Positions 1 to 9,547 are shown, counted from the first letter of the stretch. The stretch: DNA of 64,000 nucleotides from Marixanthotalea marina (GCA_018883545.1 JAHLEH010000001.1:620001-684000), one strand, 5' to 3'. Translations and numbers: made by a program. The notes: generated by a model from the sequence alone, not told the origin.

Positions 1-374
1 GAAAAGAATTGGTATTGGTCAATGGTTTTGCCAAGTGGGGTGTTTCGTATGAGATCGGGATGGAAAAATAGCATCCACCCGTTAATGTCATTCAGTTTTT
101 GGGCTTTGGTTACAGATTGTACCTGGTTAGGTGCCGTAAAAATCAGGACACCTTCGTCAAAATCATACGCATTTCTACCATACTGCATGCCACAGCTTTT
201 GTCTTTCAGCGCGATGGAATACAAATCGGTAGTCGATTTTATGCCAATCCATTCCTCTGGAATTTCCCATTTTGAAACATCAATGATACTTATCAAAGGA
301 TGTGTAGGCTTTGTAAATCCCTGCATATTGTGCAGCTGACTTATCGATTTTATATGTTGGATGTTATGGCCCAT
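1..374 (-). CDS. AraC-family transcriptional regulator, N-terminal part (runs off the window)
   Basis: Reading the minus strand from ATG at 374 gives an open frame to base 1 with no stop. The protein starts MGHNIQHIKSISQLHNMQG and continues with an effector-sensing N-terminal segment containing YDFDEGVLIFTAPNQVQSV and WMLFFHPDLI. This pattern is typical of Bacteroidota AraC-type regulators whose C-terminal double helix-turn-helix follows; that DNA-binding part would lie outside the window. It points the same way as the SDR, DUF2147 and membrane genes behind it, 13 bases downstream of the membrane gene. The target is unknown; such regulators often control a neighbouring oxidoreductase. The family call rests on the N-terminal half only. 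Confidence 0.7.
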   Translation of the reverse strand, partial: MGHNIQHIKSISQLHNMQGFTKPTHPLISIIDVSKWEIPEEWIGIKSTTDLYSIALKDKSCGMQYGRNAYDFDEGVLIFTAPNQVQSVTKAQKLNDINGWMLFFHPDLIRNTPLGKTIDQYQFF

Positions 375-387
375 AATGATCAGGAAT

Positions 388-885
388 TTACGTTAATGAT
401 TCTATAATTTTCTCATAATATATTGAAGCCCTTTCTTCTGAAAAATAATCAACCACCAAACCATCCAATCCAAACAATGAAAGTCCGATGCCGATTCCTT
501 GCCAAGTTGGACTTTTAGTTAACCAAAAAATCAAGATTGTAGCAATGAAAAATACGGTTGCCACAGCTTTCGAAATGTTGTATTGGTATTGGAAATCTTC
601 CACACGTTTTTTCTCGTTTTGAACAAATTCGGTTTGGTTTTCTTGGGAATTTAGTTGCATTTCTGTCATACTTTTTTGATTGGAATACAGTATATTTCCT
701 CCGATTGCAGTGTAAATACCACCAGTAATTATTAATGGTAACAATAGGGCTTTAGCATTAGGTGTATTGCCCATTTTCCAAAGCAATACACTAATAATTA
801 CAGTTAAAACTCCAAAGGCGATTATCAATTTCGATTCAAAAAGTTCGCCTTTTATCCAGTTATTTGTGTTTTGATAAAAATCCAT
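388..885 (-). CDS. Small membrane protein, function unknown
   Basis: This 165-residue protein has hydrophobic stretches near residues 20-37 (LIIAFGVLTVIISVLLW), 47-65 (ALLLPLIITGGIYTAIGGN) and 107-121, plus a weaker one near 130-145. A charged, glutamine-rich segment at about 70-100 probably forms a soluble loop or short coiled coil. It lies 2 bases after the DUF2147 gene and 13 bases before the truncated AraC gene, so the three are probably co-transcribed. I recognise no conserved domain or catalytic motif. It may simply be a conserved inner-membrane protein of flavobacteria. Confidence 0.6.
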   Translation of the reverse strand: MDFYQNTNNWIKGELFESKLIIAFGVLTVIISVLLWKMGNTPNAKALLLPLIITGGIYTAIGGNILYSNQKSMTEMQLNSQENQTEFVQNEKKRVEDFQYQYNISKAVATVFFIATILIFWLTKSPTWQGIGIGLSLFGLDGLVVDYFSEERASIYYEKIIESLT

Positions 886-887
886 TG

Positions 888-1322
888 TTAATGCATTCTA
901 TGAAAAGTTGCGGTTCGTCCCAATAATGAGAAACCCAAATAGCCTCGTAAATTTAGCTTATTATTTTTAATCCAAACTTTGCAACCATAAGTGTCGCCAC
1001 TTGGGGCGTTATAAATTTTACCGTTGGTGTATTCATTTCCGTTCCATGTCAAGTCCGTTAAACTTGTGATTCCGATTACGTTTCTGGAACGTAATTTAGG
1101 GTCTGGGTTTTCCGTATCTTTTTTAGAGGTTTTTCCATCGATTTCCACGATTTCTTTTCCCCAAAGATATTTTCCGTAATATTTTCCGTCTTTTTTGAAG
1201 ATTTCAATTTGGACGTCTTTGTTATCCGATTCCCATTTTCCAATAATTTCAGATTCGGTTTGTGCAAATAGTTTGGTGCTTAATATTACGAAAAGTAATA
1301 CGAATAATTTTAGAGATCTCAT
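888..1322 (-). CDS. Secreted DUF2147 family protein
   Basis: The 144-residue product begins with a signal peptide (MRSLKLFVLLFVILSTKLFAQ, cleavage probably after the FAQ) and is therefore exported. The mature part carries the usual DUF2147 layout: an N-terminal GKWE strand, a KDGKYYGKYLWG motif, RNVIGI and a C-terminal L-R-G-Y-L-G segment before TATFHR. DUF2147 proteins form small beta-barrels in the periplasm or outer membrane; their biochemical role is not established. It sits between the SDR gene and a membrane-protein gene, all on the minus strand. Confidence 0.75.
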   Translation of the reverse strand: MRSLKLFVLLFVILSTKLFAQTESEIIGKWESDNKDVQIEIFKKDGKYYGKYLWGKEIVEIDGKTSKKDTENPDPKLRSRNVIGITSLTDLTWNGNEYTNGKIYNAPSGDTYGCKVWIKNNKLNLRGYLGFSLLGRTATFHRMH

Positions 1323-1370
1323 TTTATGATGTTTGGAATTTTATAATTTGATTGAATTTTTTCTGATGAA

Positions 1371-2186
1371 TTACATTTGGCTCATTACAATGTTGTCGAA
1401 AAGTCTATCGCCTAAATAAGTTCTCATCCATACCATGGGTTTAGCAAATTTTCCAACTCTGTAACGCGTCTTTGGTTTTTTGGAATGTATGATTTTTACA
1501 ACCGCATCCGAAATAACCGAAGGTTTTGAAGATCCGTTCCCTTGTGCCGCTTTCTTTGTGCCCTCTGCAATTTTGTCCATCATATTTCGGTAGGCACTTT
1601 CCTTGGGAAGTTTGTCGAATTGCTCAAGGAGTACAGAGCCAAACTCGGTAGCAATAAATCCTGGTTCAAGCACCACAACATTAATTCCGAATGGTTTCAA
1701 TTCCAAACGTAAACAGTCGCTCAATCCTTCCACAGCGTGTTTGCTGGCATGGTACCAAGCGCCCATTGGAAAGTACATTTTGCCACCCATAGAAGATGTG
1801 TTTATGATGGTTCCCGATTTTGCTTTTCTCATGAATGGTGCTACTTTTTGGGTCATTGCTGCCATTCCAAAAACATTCACTTCCATTTGTTTACGTGCGT
1901 CATCCAATGGAATGTCTTCTACCGAACCATACAGACCGTAACCTGCGTTATTCCAAAGAACGTCAATTTTGCCTTGTTCTTTGATAATTGTATCAACGAC
2001 ATGTTGGATGTCCCCATTGTTGGTTACGTCCATTTGGATGGGATGTCCGCCTAATGATTTTAGGTCTTCCATCTGTTCGATTCTTCTTGCCACAGTATAA
2101 ACTGTATGCCCTTTTTGTATTAGGGTTTTGGCAGTTTCTTTGCCCATTCCGGAACTTGCTCCTGTGATTAAAATGACTTTGCTCAT
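1371..2186 (-). CDS. Short-chain dehydrogenase/reductase (SDR)
   Basis: A 271-residue classical SDR. The Rossmann nucleotide-binding motif TGASSGMG is at residues 8-15, the NNAG motif near residue 80, the catalytic Ser in NTSSMGG, and the YxxxK pair in YHASKHA. An Arg-Arg pair after the second strand (TVARRIEQ) suggests NADP(H) preference. The substrate cannot be read from the sequence. It leads a minus-strand group with the DUF2147, membrane and AraC genes. In flavobacteria SDRs of this type commonly sit next to an AraC-like regulator, which fits the truncated regulator at the window edge. Confidence 0.85.
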   Translation of the reverse strand: MSKVILITGASSGMGKETAKTLIQKGHTVYTVARRIEQMEDLKSLGGHPIQMDVTNNGDIQHVVDTIIKEQGKIDVLWNNAGYGLYGSVEDIPLDDARKQMEVNVFGMAAMTQKVAPFMRKAKSGTIINTSSMGGKMYFPMGAWYHASKHAVEGLSDCLRLELKPFGINVVVLEPGFIATEFGSVLLEQFDKLPKESAYRNMMDKIAEGTKKAAQGNGSSKPSVISDAVVKIIHSKKPKTRYRVGKFAKPMVWMRTYLGDRLFDNIVMSQM

Positions 2187-2552
2187 TGTGTTAATTTTTA
2201 AGTTTTTTATTATTTACAATGCAAAGATGCGAATGCCATAAGAGTTTCATTAACACAAAAGAAGGAAGTTGCAACACAAATCCCAGATGATAGTAAATTG
2301 GTTTAAAAAGTTGTGTTGTTTAGCATAAACATTAAAAACACACAAAATAATCAGTAGGCATGTGTAAGGATGATAATAATAGTTCTTTGGTATGAATCCA
2401 GCTCTAAATGCTATATCGCAAATTTTGAAGGGGACAGCCCCATCGACAAGTCTGTTTTAGTCCTTAGGGTAGAGTTCTCCCTTATTTTTGGATTCCCAAC
2501 CAACTTAATTATTTAATTCTTAGCTTTAGGACTTCAACGAAACTAAATAACC
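2187..2552. other. Divergent intergenic region with a likely -7 element
   Basis: This 366-base gap separates the minus-strand SDR from the plus-strand lipoprotein. A perfect Bacteroidota -7 hexamer-type element, TATTTTTG, is at 2483-2490 on the plus strand, about 60 bases before the ATG at 2553. No good -33 TTTG is seen at the expected spacing. I find no open reading frame, RNA gene or strong hairpin here. Confidence 0.4.
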
Positions 2553-4919
2553 ATGAAAAAACCCACAACCCTTCTTTTCGCCCTAATCAATATTTTAATT
2601 TTTACGGCCTGTTCAAAAGACAAAGCATTGTTACTTGGGGAGACAAGTACTGGAGAAAGGATTTTGTTTGTTCCCGATTCCTTGAATGGATGGGGATTAC
2701 AAATTACAGGAGAATCCATAGTGCCTATGGAACAAAGGCAACCGGTACAACTGCAATTATTCAGTGAGGTAGATAGTATCACGGATTTACAGCTTGCATA
2801 TAGCTCAGTTGAAAAGGAAGGTGGGGGATTGATGGCCAAGGCCAAGGTTAGTTACCAGGATAAAACCATTTTTGATGTCGAAGATAAATGGCATTTAAAA
2901 AACGATGCACTGTACGTTGATAGAAAAGTTATTGTAAAGAGTACTTTGGACAGTACAGGTTTTTACTCTGCAATTAAGTTGGTAACACAAAACAAGATTT
3001 CTTGGGCTGATACCGACTGCCTGGCACCAGGTTTGCTCTACGGCGACCCTACTTACGGAGGATCCAACACGCCAGGAGGAACACTGAATTATGAGGCAAA
3101 GCGATTTTCCATAAGGGAAGATTTGATGTCGGCACCTCTATTTGGGCTATCCATTAAGGATAAAAATTGGGTAGCTGTCATGGATGGCAACCCAGATGGC
3201 GGTACCACCTTTGAGGAGAGTAATACACCAGCGGATAGAACAGTGATTGACGGTAACATAAAATTTGGAGCTTTGGGAGCCAAGGAACTTGGGACTGGTG
3301 CTATAGAATTGGGCTTTTGGATGCCAGGTACCACAGATGAATTTAGTGTAGGCTTTGGTGGAGGGACATCCAATCCCATAGTACGCAGGCGCTACAATCC
3401 AGTTTCCGAGGGATTTGAACAAAACTATCAAGTGGTGTTTCGTTTCGGAAAAGGAGAGACATTACTCGATATGGAACGCGATGTTTGGCGATGGGCTTGG
3501 AGCAATCTTAATCCTGAAATAAATTATGTCGACCTAAATCTAGTAAAGCAGACATTGATTGACCATTTGGCTGATAGGGTTCTTGTAGTAGATGATATGG
3601 CAGGCATCCCTTTTTTGTTTGATGCCGTTACCGGAAAACCGGGATCGTATCGAGGTAGGGACAGAAGACCTACGGTTCAAAATGCGACAATTCCAGTGAG
3701 GAGAGGACGGAATGATTTGGAACCTGCTGATGCCATTCGTTTGGCTAATTGGGCCGGAAAGTACAATATTGATTTGGATACTGAGGCCAATGAACTTCTA
3801 CTTTGGCCTAAGATAGCTATGGGGTTTGTGTCAAAGGGCATTGAAACTGCAGACCAACTGTTGTTGGAAAGTGTCTTGGATACAACTTCCAGGGGTGATA
3901 ATATGCGTGTGTTGGGACTACAGATTATAAATAGCTTTGTAAAGCGCGTGCCTATGTCGCCACCTTCTGGGGAAGGATTTAGTCTCTATACGGGACAGCC
4001 CGACTGTGGATCTGCAGGGGAAGGCGTTGTCACCTTGAGAGCACCATCCGAAGGCATGCGAACATTAATGGATGTTTACGGACGCGAAAAGGCCCAAGGG
4101 GTTGACCATCCTGATTGGTTGGCATGGTGCGTAGGGTTTGCCGATTGGCTATTTCTGCAGCAAAATGAAGACGGTTCTTTTCCAAGAAGCTGGCATGCTG
4201 GGTTAGGAACGGTTAGGGAGGCGTCTGGAACCAGTAGTTATAATCCTGTGCCACTTTTGGTAAAATTAAGCCAAGAAACAAAAGATACAAAGTATATAAA
4301 TGCCGCTATTAAGGCGTCTGAATATGTTTGGGAACATTATGGCAGCAAAGGGATTTTCATAGGTGGTGCTACCGATAATCCCAATATAGTGGACAAGGAA
4401 GCCGGGATGCTTTCGCTTGAGGCGTACCTAATCCTTTTTGAGGAGACGAAGGACAGTAAATGGCTTGATAGGGCCAAAGCCGCAGCCAACTATGCGGAAA
4501 CATGGATATGGATATGGAACGTGCCAATGCCCATTGGTGCCGATGATGCGACCCTAAATTGGAAACGAGGGGTTCCTACAGTTGGGGTACAGGGTATTAC
4601 GGCGCGCGCCGTTGGTGGTGTTGACCAATATATGGCGTGGTCGGCTCCTGCCTACGTAAAATTATATAAGTATACCAATGATGCGCATTATCTTGAGGTG
4701 GCAAAAATCCTATTGCATAATACCAAGGCCATGCTAGCACTGCCCAATCGCACCTATGACCTTTTGGGGCCAGGTTGGCAACAGGAACACTGGCAAATGG
4801 GCCCCAGAAGAGGCTATGGAGGGCATCGCAGTTGGCTACCTTGGGTATCGGTAAACCATCTGCATGGGATAACGGGAATTGAACAATTTGATAAGGCTAT
4901 TTTTAATATATTGAAATGA
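2553..4919 (+). CDS. Large lipoprotein with an alpha/alpha-barrel-like C-terminal half
   Basis: A 788-residue protein with a lipoprotein signal (lipobox ending FTAC, Cys20), so it is probably anchored in the outer membrane or periplasm. Residues 30-320 look beta-rich. From about residue 390 the sequence is helical with repeated Trp/Tyr-rich hairpins (WCVGFADWLFLQQNEDGSF, YVWEHYGSKG, YAETWIWIWN), the look of a six-hairpin (alpha/alpha)6 glycosidase or lyase toroid. That architecture suggests a polysaccharide-active enzyme, but I cannot place it in a named GH or PL family and see no assignable catalytic pair. It converges on the secreted DUF1593 gene downstream. Confidence 0.55.
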   Translation: MKKPTTLLFALINILIFTACSKDKALLLGETSTGERILFVPDSLNGWGLQITGESIVPMEQRQPVQLQLFSEVDSITDLQLAYSSVEKEGGGLMAKAKVSYQDKTIFDVEDKWHLKNDALYVDRKVIVKSTLDSTGFYSAIKLVTQNKISWADTDCLAPGLLYGDPTYGGSNTPGGTLNYEAKRFSIREDLMSAPLFGLSIKDKNWVAVMDGNPDGGTTFEESNTPADRTVIDGNIKFGALGAKELGTGAIELGFWMPGTTDEFSVGFGGGTSNPIVRRRYNPVSEGFEQNYQVVFRFGKGETLLDMERDVWRWAWSNLNPEINYVDLNLVKQTLIDHLADRVLVVDDMAGIPFLFDAVTGKPGSYRGRDRRPTVQNATIPVRRGRNDLEPADAIRLANWAGKYNIDLDTEANELLLWPKIAMGFVSKGIETADQLLLESVLDTTSRGDNMRVLGLQIINSFVKRVPMSPPSGEGFSLYTGQPDCGSAGEGVVTLRAPSEGMRTLMDVYGREKAQGVDHPDWLAWCVGFADWLFLQQNEDGSFPRSWHAGLGTVREASGTSSYNPVPLLVKLSQETKDTKYINAAIKASEYVWEHYGSKGIFIGGATDNPNIVDKEAGMLSLEAYLILFEETKDSKWLDRAKAAANYAETWIWIWNVPMPIGADDATLNWKRGVPTVGVQGITARAVGGVDQYMAWSAPAYVKLYKYTNDAHYLEVAKILLHNTKAMLALPNRTYDLLGPGWQQEHWQMGPRRGYGGHRSWLPWVSVNHLHGITGIEQFDKAIFNILK

Positions 4920-4962
4920 TGGGCATACCCAATAATCCATGTATAAAATTGGTCATTCGATT

Positions 4963-6399
4963 TTATGGTTCAGTTGGTGTTATTATAATACGTCGGTAAC
5001 TTGTCAACTGTGGCGTTCCATGATCGGTAACCTCACAAATCACATGGAAACTTTGGCCTTCTGAATCATCTGGAATTTTGATTGCGATGCTGTTGGTCTC
5101 AGCGGCATCGATCTGAATGGTTTTGTTATAGGTGCCCGATTCTGGCATCACCCACCATTTAAAATGTAATGGGTCGCCGTCGGGATCCGTTGATTGCGAG
5201 GCGTCCAAAACAATTTCCTGACCCGTTCTTGCCTTAATCTCCATAGGTAATAAATCCTTACTTCCATTCACCACTACAGTGGGATTTCGGTTTCCGGTCC
5301 CATCGGACGCCCAGTCCATGCGTGCTGCAAAATTATTGAAAAGTGCAGGGTAGAAATAGTTGAAATATGTTGTGCTGATTTCATAAGGCTTGCCCTTATA
5401 ATTGGTATAGGATTTGGTTAGACTGTCACGACCCATGCCAAATTCGAAATAACCACTCCAATTGGCTTGTGTTGGAACGTTGGGGTCTGACAGACCATTA
5501 GGCACCAAATACATGAAAGAAGGGGTATCACCTTCCACACCCCATTTGTACTTAGGGTAGAGCTTACCAAGATGGCCATGGTTCTGTATATGGCGTTCGT
5601 ATTGCATCCAGTTGTCCTTGCCAATACTGTTTTGGTGCTTCCAGGCAGATTCATCCCAAAAGAACATAAGATCCTTGCCCCATTGGCGCATCCATTGGTG
5701 GGAACTTGTGCTATAGGTGATGGTATCGCCCCTTGACCATGGCCTATCCTGATCGGTGATGGTATAGACCCGAAACTTTTTCATGAATGTCTTGAAATCC
5801 TCTGGAGACCGTTTTTGCTGAACTTCCCACAAAGCCTGGGCAAAAGTATTTCCACCACCCCAGACGGTTACCCAAATCGGTCTGTCATCCTGTTCGCTGG
5901 CCAAAGTTATAATAAGTTCGCTCCCTTTCGAGAGATTATCCTTGCCGATATAATTTATGCCCATTTTGGTGCTGCCCATGACGGTGCGGGACCTTAAATA
6001 ATCTGGGGAAGGCCAATAGCCGATTTTTTGGCTGGACTCATCTGTTTCAAAGGTTAGTTGCTGTGAGCGCTTTTTTAGGTTTGGCAGGTCTTTTTCATAG
6101 GCATCCAATGCTTTGTAAATGAGATCAAGACGTTCTTTGCCACCAGTATTGTTCCATCCCGTTGTGGATATCAAAGCCTCAATTTCAAACAGATCAGCAT
6201 GGGCCAACAAACGCACCATAGACTCCATATCATCGGGCTCTATGTCGTTGGGGGCAATATCCGTGAGAACAATGATACGTGGTTTAAGGGATGTTTTGTC
6301 ATTTTGCTGGCCTTGTATGGGTGGAGTTAAGGTCATTGCCACCACTAAAAATAGGTATAATCTCATGATCAAGCCATTTAGTAATCCTACATGTTTCAT
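4963..6399 (-). CDS. Secreted DUF1593 (nucleoside-hydrolase-like) protein
   Basis: The mature protein starts KPRIIVLTDIAPNDIEPDDMESMVRLL, the aspartate-rich N-terminal strand of DUF1593 proteins, which resemble inosine-uridine nucleoside hydrolases. A C-terminal immunoglobulin-like segment (about the last 90 residues, with DASQSTDPDGDPLHFKWWV) follows. I chose ATG at 6399, giving MKHVGLLNGLIMRLYLFLV...QG as signal peptide; ATG at 6366 is equally good, while a further in-frame ATG at 6489 adds an unlikely leader. In other bacteria these proteins occur near carbohydrate-use genes. The true substrate is unknown. Confidence 0.75.
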   Translation of the reverse strand: MKHVGLLNGLIMRLYLFLVVAMTLTPPIQGQQNDKTSLKPRIIVLTDIAPNDIEPDDMESMVRLLAHADLFEIEALISTTGWNNTGGKERLDLIYKALDAYEKDLPNLKKRSQQLTFETDESSQKIGYWPSPDYLRSRTVMGSTKMGINYIGKDNLSKGSELIITLASEQDDRPIWVTVWGGGNTFAQALWEVQQKRSPEDFKTFMKKFRVYTITDQDRPWSRGDTITYSTSSHQWMRQWGKDLMFFWDESAWKHQNSIGKDNWMQYERHIQNHGHLGKLYPKYKWGVEGDTPSFMYLVPNGLSDPNVPTQANWSGYFEFGMGRDSLTKSYTNYKGKPYEISTTYFNYFYPALFNNFAARMDWASDGTGNRNPTVVVNGSKDLLPMEIKARTGQEIVLDASQSTDPDGDPLHFKWWVMPESGTYNKTIQIDAAETNSIAIKIPDDSEGQSFHVICEVTDHGTPQLTSYRRIIITPTEP

Positions 6400-7036
6400 T
6401 GTACAAATACATTTATTTTGAACTAAATATATTGTTTTTTTGGATTTTAAAAGGAATATACTACATAGCTGTATCTGATTGTTAAGCATTTTTTGTTCTT
6501 AATTGTAATACCATCAGGATTGAGCATAGCCACTTATTGTGGCTGAAGTAAGTCTACATTGGGGAATGTTTGGTGACAGCCAAAACTTTGGGCCATTCCA
6601 TGGCGTTTGTGAATAAGCCATTCGAATGGTATTTCGCTTTTTAACTGCCTTGCTTCATTAATTTGTCAAAAAAGAGACGATATATGACTGTAAATATGCT
6701 GGTATTGTCATGGTTTCAAAGTCAAAGCCCAATTAGGCAAAACGTATTCAAGGTATTTGGCTTTTACTAAACATGGTGGTATACACAGTAATACCCTAGA
6801 CGGTTAAAATCTTTGTCACAGCGTAAATATGAAGCTAAACATGATAAAAGGTATGGTTTAATTTATCCATACAATATGCCACAAAGTTAAACGTCGCAAA
6901 ATATTTATTGGAAAAGGGACGGCATAAAGCCATTACTGTATCCCTTGCCCATTTATTCCGTTTCCTTTCCGCGCCAAAATTTTGACTACCGTTTGGTTCA
7001 CCGCTCAAATATTGTTTAATCTAAAATTTGAGTATT
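6400..7036. other. Intergenic region at the left edge of the mobilization module
   Basis: About 640 bases without a convincing gene. Visible structures are a 6-bp stem with a 5-base loop at 6528-6544 (AGCCAC/GTGGCT), a perfect 12-base palindrome CCATTCGAATGG at 6618-6629, a 10-base palindrome CAAAATTTTG at 6975-6984, and the inverted repeat before the parB-like gene at 7004-7032. This is the most likely place for the left junction of the acquired segment, but no attachment-site repeat was found. Confidence 0.5.
7004..7032. promoter_or_regulatory. Inverted repeat before parB-like gene, candidate operator
   Basis: CTCAAAT at 7004-7010 and ATTTGAG at 7026-7032 form a perfect 7-bp inverted repeat with a 15-base spacer, ending 4 bases before the ATG at 7037. 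The position fits an operator for autoregulation by the ParB-like protein or another DNA-binding protein. A TTG at 7028 lies in frame but inside the repeat, so ATG 7037 is the preferred start. Confidence 0.4.
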
Positions 7037-8806
7037 ATGACAACAAAAGCACGTACCAAACAAGAAAGACGGACAAGGGTGGATGCTGCCCCTAAAATTC
7101 CCGCATTGGAAATCCTGAACCTATCCATCAAGGACATCCATACCGATCCTGGACAGCCCAGAAAAACATTTGATGACCTGTTGCTGAGCCAACTTTCCGA
7201 AAGCATTAGGGAGCACGGCGTCTTGCAACCGATAACGGTTAGGGCATCCGATGGCAAGTATATCATTGTTATGGGTGAACGTAGGTATCGGGCCAGTATA
7301 TTGGCTGGCATGAAGACCCTGCCATGCATTGTCCGCGATTATCATGACGGTGATGTACTGGAAGTCCAGATCATCGAAAATCTACAGCGTAAGGATGTGG
7401 AACCCACGGAAGAGGCTGAGGCCATTGCATATCTGAGTACAAGGTATGCACCTTCGGATATCGCAAAACGACTGGGAAGAACGGACAACTTCATCAGGCA
7501 GCGATTGAAATTGGCTGGTTTGATCGATGGGTTCAAACAGTTCGTCCGCAGTGGTGACATGACCATTTCGTTGGGGGTGGCCGTGGCACTTTTTGAGCCA
7601 GAGGAACAACAGATGATGCTGGAAGCTATGGGCGAGGCATTTAATGCCCATAAGATAGACAGGATGGTCAAGGACCAGAGTTACGATTTGAATAAGGCGC
7701 CGTTTGATATTTCAGATAAAGTATTGGTGGCAAAAGCAGGAGCCTGTGGTGATTGTCCGTTCAATGCCGCCAATCAGGGCGACCTATTTGGCCATCACAA
7801 AATGATCTGTACCAAAGCTTCTTGTTATGGGATGAAAAAGGAGAAAGCACTCGTGAACCTCATAGCCAGATCGAAAAAGGAAAACATCCTATTGATCCCC
7901 GAGATCCGTAGGTATTGGTTGGATGGGGAAAACAACCAGGCCATCATTTCCAAATTGGAGATTGAAGGTTTCAAGATTTACCTGCTCGATGACGTGGACA
8001 TTCTATCAAACCCTATCGAACCGACCTTGGAATCCATCAAGGTGGAATACCAATATTATGATTATACCGAGGATGATTTCAAATCCGCGCTGGAGGAAGC
8101 TATGGATCTGTACCATAAAAAACTGGAAGCCTTTCAATCGGCCAAGGAACATGGGTATGGACATGGCATTGTTTTCCATCCAGAGACCTATAGACAAAAG
8201 GAGGTGTTTGTAAAAATTGCGGAAGCTGTTGCAAATGAACAGCCTGTCCATGCCGTACCACTTGCTGATCGAAAAATGGCAGACTGTACCCCTGAGGAAC
8301 AAATCATCAAAATGAACGACAGGGAGACCCGTAAAAACCAGATAGAGGCCAACAAGCAATTCGAGGAGGTGGTTCGGATGGTTTGGGATACCGATTATAT
8401 CCTTTTGAAAAAGACCCTATCGGTCGATGAAATGGTGGCGATCGCCATAGCACTATTTGAGAACCATGTAGACCACACGGCCCGCCGAACCTATTTTTCA
8501 GATTTCTTGGGCAATGCTTCACAGATGTCGCAGGTCGAGATGGTGGAAGCATTCAGGAAAAACTTCAAAAAGGAAACTTTCTACAAATTGATGCGTTACA
8601 TACTGACAAAACAAGTGCATTTTGGTGAATGCAATCACGTCAACAACCTGACGAACATAGCCTTCTATAAGGCCATACAGGGGTATTTCAAATCGGATGT
8701 GGAAGCTATCGAAAAATCCTATGATGAACAAAGGAACAAACGTGAAGCACGTTTGAAAGAGCGCATCGCTCTCCTCGAAATGAAGATTCATGGATCGGGT
8801 GATTAG
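7037..8806 (+). CDS. ParB/RepB/Spo0J-family partition-like protein
   Basis: A 589-residue protein. The N-terminal ParB/Srx-type domain has DPGQPRKTF (37-45), GERRYRAS (80-87) and ENLQRKD (114-120), the CTP-binding and clamp motifs of ParB. A KorB/Spo0J-type helix-turn-helix follows (about 135-165, SDIAKRLGRTDNFIRQRLKLA). A Cys cluster, C237-x2-C240 and C258-x4-C263, may bind a metal. The C-terminal 300 residues are helical and unassigned, making the protein about twice the size of a chromosomal ParB. No ParA is next to it. On mobile elements such proteins act in maintenance or transcription control. It opens the SSB/RadC/mobilization module and is followed by a terminator. Confidence 0.85.
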   Translation: MTTKARTKQERRTRVDAAPKIPALEILNLSIKDIHTDPGQPRKTFDDLLLSQLSESIREHGVLQPITVRASDGKYIIVMGERRYRASILAGMKTLPCIVRDYHDGDVLEVQIIENLQRKDVEPTEEAEAIAYLSTRYAPSDIAKRLGRTDNFIRQRLKLAGLIDGFKQFVRSGDMTISLGVAVALFEPEEQQMMLEAMGEAFNAHKIDRMVKDQSYDLNKAPFDISDKVLVAKAGACGDCPFNAANQGDLFGHHKMICTKASCYGMKKEKALVNLIARSKKENILLIPEIRRYWLDGENNQAIISKLEIEGFKIYLLDDVDILSNPIEPTLESIKVEYQYYDYTEDDFKSALEEAMDLYHKKLEAFQSAKEHGYGHGIVFHPETYRQKEVFVKIAEAVANEQPVHAVPLADRKMADCTPEEQIIKMNDRETRKNQIEANKQFEEVVRMVWDTDYILLKKTLSVDEMVAIAIALFENHVDHTARRTYFSDFLGNASQMSQVEMVEAFRKNFKKETFYKLMRYILTKQVHFGECNHVNNLTNIAFYKAIQGYFKSDVEAIEKSYDEQRNKREARLKERIALLEMKIHGSGD

Positions 8807-8819
8807 CTTTTGTTGTTTT

Positions 8820-8855
8820 GGGAAGGGGCGGTATGCGTATCGGCCCTTTCCTTTT
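8820..8855 (+). terminator. Rho-independent terminator after parB-like gene
   Basis: GGAAGGGGC at 8821-8829 pairs with GCCCTTTCC at 8843-8851 (9 bp, one G-T wobble) and is followed by TTTT. It lies 15 bases after the parB-like stop codon. Confidence 0.7.
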
Positions 8856-8911
8856 ACATCCAATGCTAAGGAGGTAATAAAACGTTTTTGTTCAATTAAA
8901 TATTATTTATT

Positions 8912-9457
8912 ATGGAAAATCAGGATTTTTTACAACTAAGATTTGGTTTCGATATCGAACCTATACCACATAATGAAAAGGAATTTCAACCCAAAAAAGA
9001 GAAAACTAGGGAGGCCGTTTTTGAACTCGTGGACGTGATGTCCAGCCCCATTATCGTTTTTGAATCCGCTTGGAAGGATACTATACCAAAAGACCTCCTT
9101 GCCAATGTAAAGCTATCAAGGTTATGGGCCTTGATGCTGAAAGAGGACAAGGCATCCTTGACAGAGGCCTTGGTCTATATGATGCCAAGGACCTATGAAG
9201 CCCCTTTGCCTTACGAATGGGTCAATATCTATACATGGTTGGGGCTTCAATATGCCATGCAGTACAAAAACAAGGAACAGGTAGAAGTCCTATCGGACAT
9301 AGCACCTAAAGAACTAAGCGATTACGAAACCGGGCTTTTGGAAAATCTCAGAAAATGGATATACAGGCAGAGACGGAAAGCCCTCAAAGCTAGATTGAAA
9401 GACTTGGAAAAACCTAAAACGGATAAACCATCCATAAATCAGAAAACCCTGTTTTAA
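8912..9457 (+). CDS. Hypothetical protein of the mobile module
   Basis: 181 residues, soluble and mostly helical, with a basic C-terminus (IYRQRRKALKARLKDLEKPKTDKP). No signal peptide or membrane segment is seen. I do not recognise a domain. It follows the parB-like gene after a terminator and precedes an 800-base non-coding stretch packed with inverted repeats, so it may be an accessory replication or transfer protein; that is inference from position. A perfect AAGGAGGT-like purine run near 8867-8874 is too far from the ATG (about 38 bases) to be its ribosome-binding site. Confidence 0.6.
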   Translation: MENQDFLQLRFGFDIEPIPHNEKEFQPKKEKTREAVFELVDVMSSPIIVFESAWKDTIPKDLLANVKLSRLWALMLKEDKASLTEALVYMMPRTYEAPLPYEWVNIYTWLGLQYAMQYKNKEQVEVLSDIAPKELSDYETGLLENLRKWIYRQRRKALKARLKDLEKPKTDKPSINQKTLF

Positions 9458-9547
9458 CATGGATACATTAGGTATAACCAAAAAACATTCCCATGATTGC
9501 TGGAAACAAAATCAATTTTAATGAACAATACCTTGCAGCACATTCCC

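Noticed and set aside
8867-8874. Perfect AAGGAGGT-like ribosome-binding site
   Set aside because: It lies about 38 bases before the ATG at 8912 and no other start codon opens a useful frame after it.
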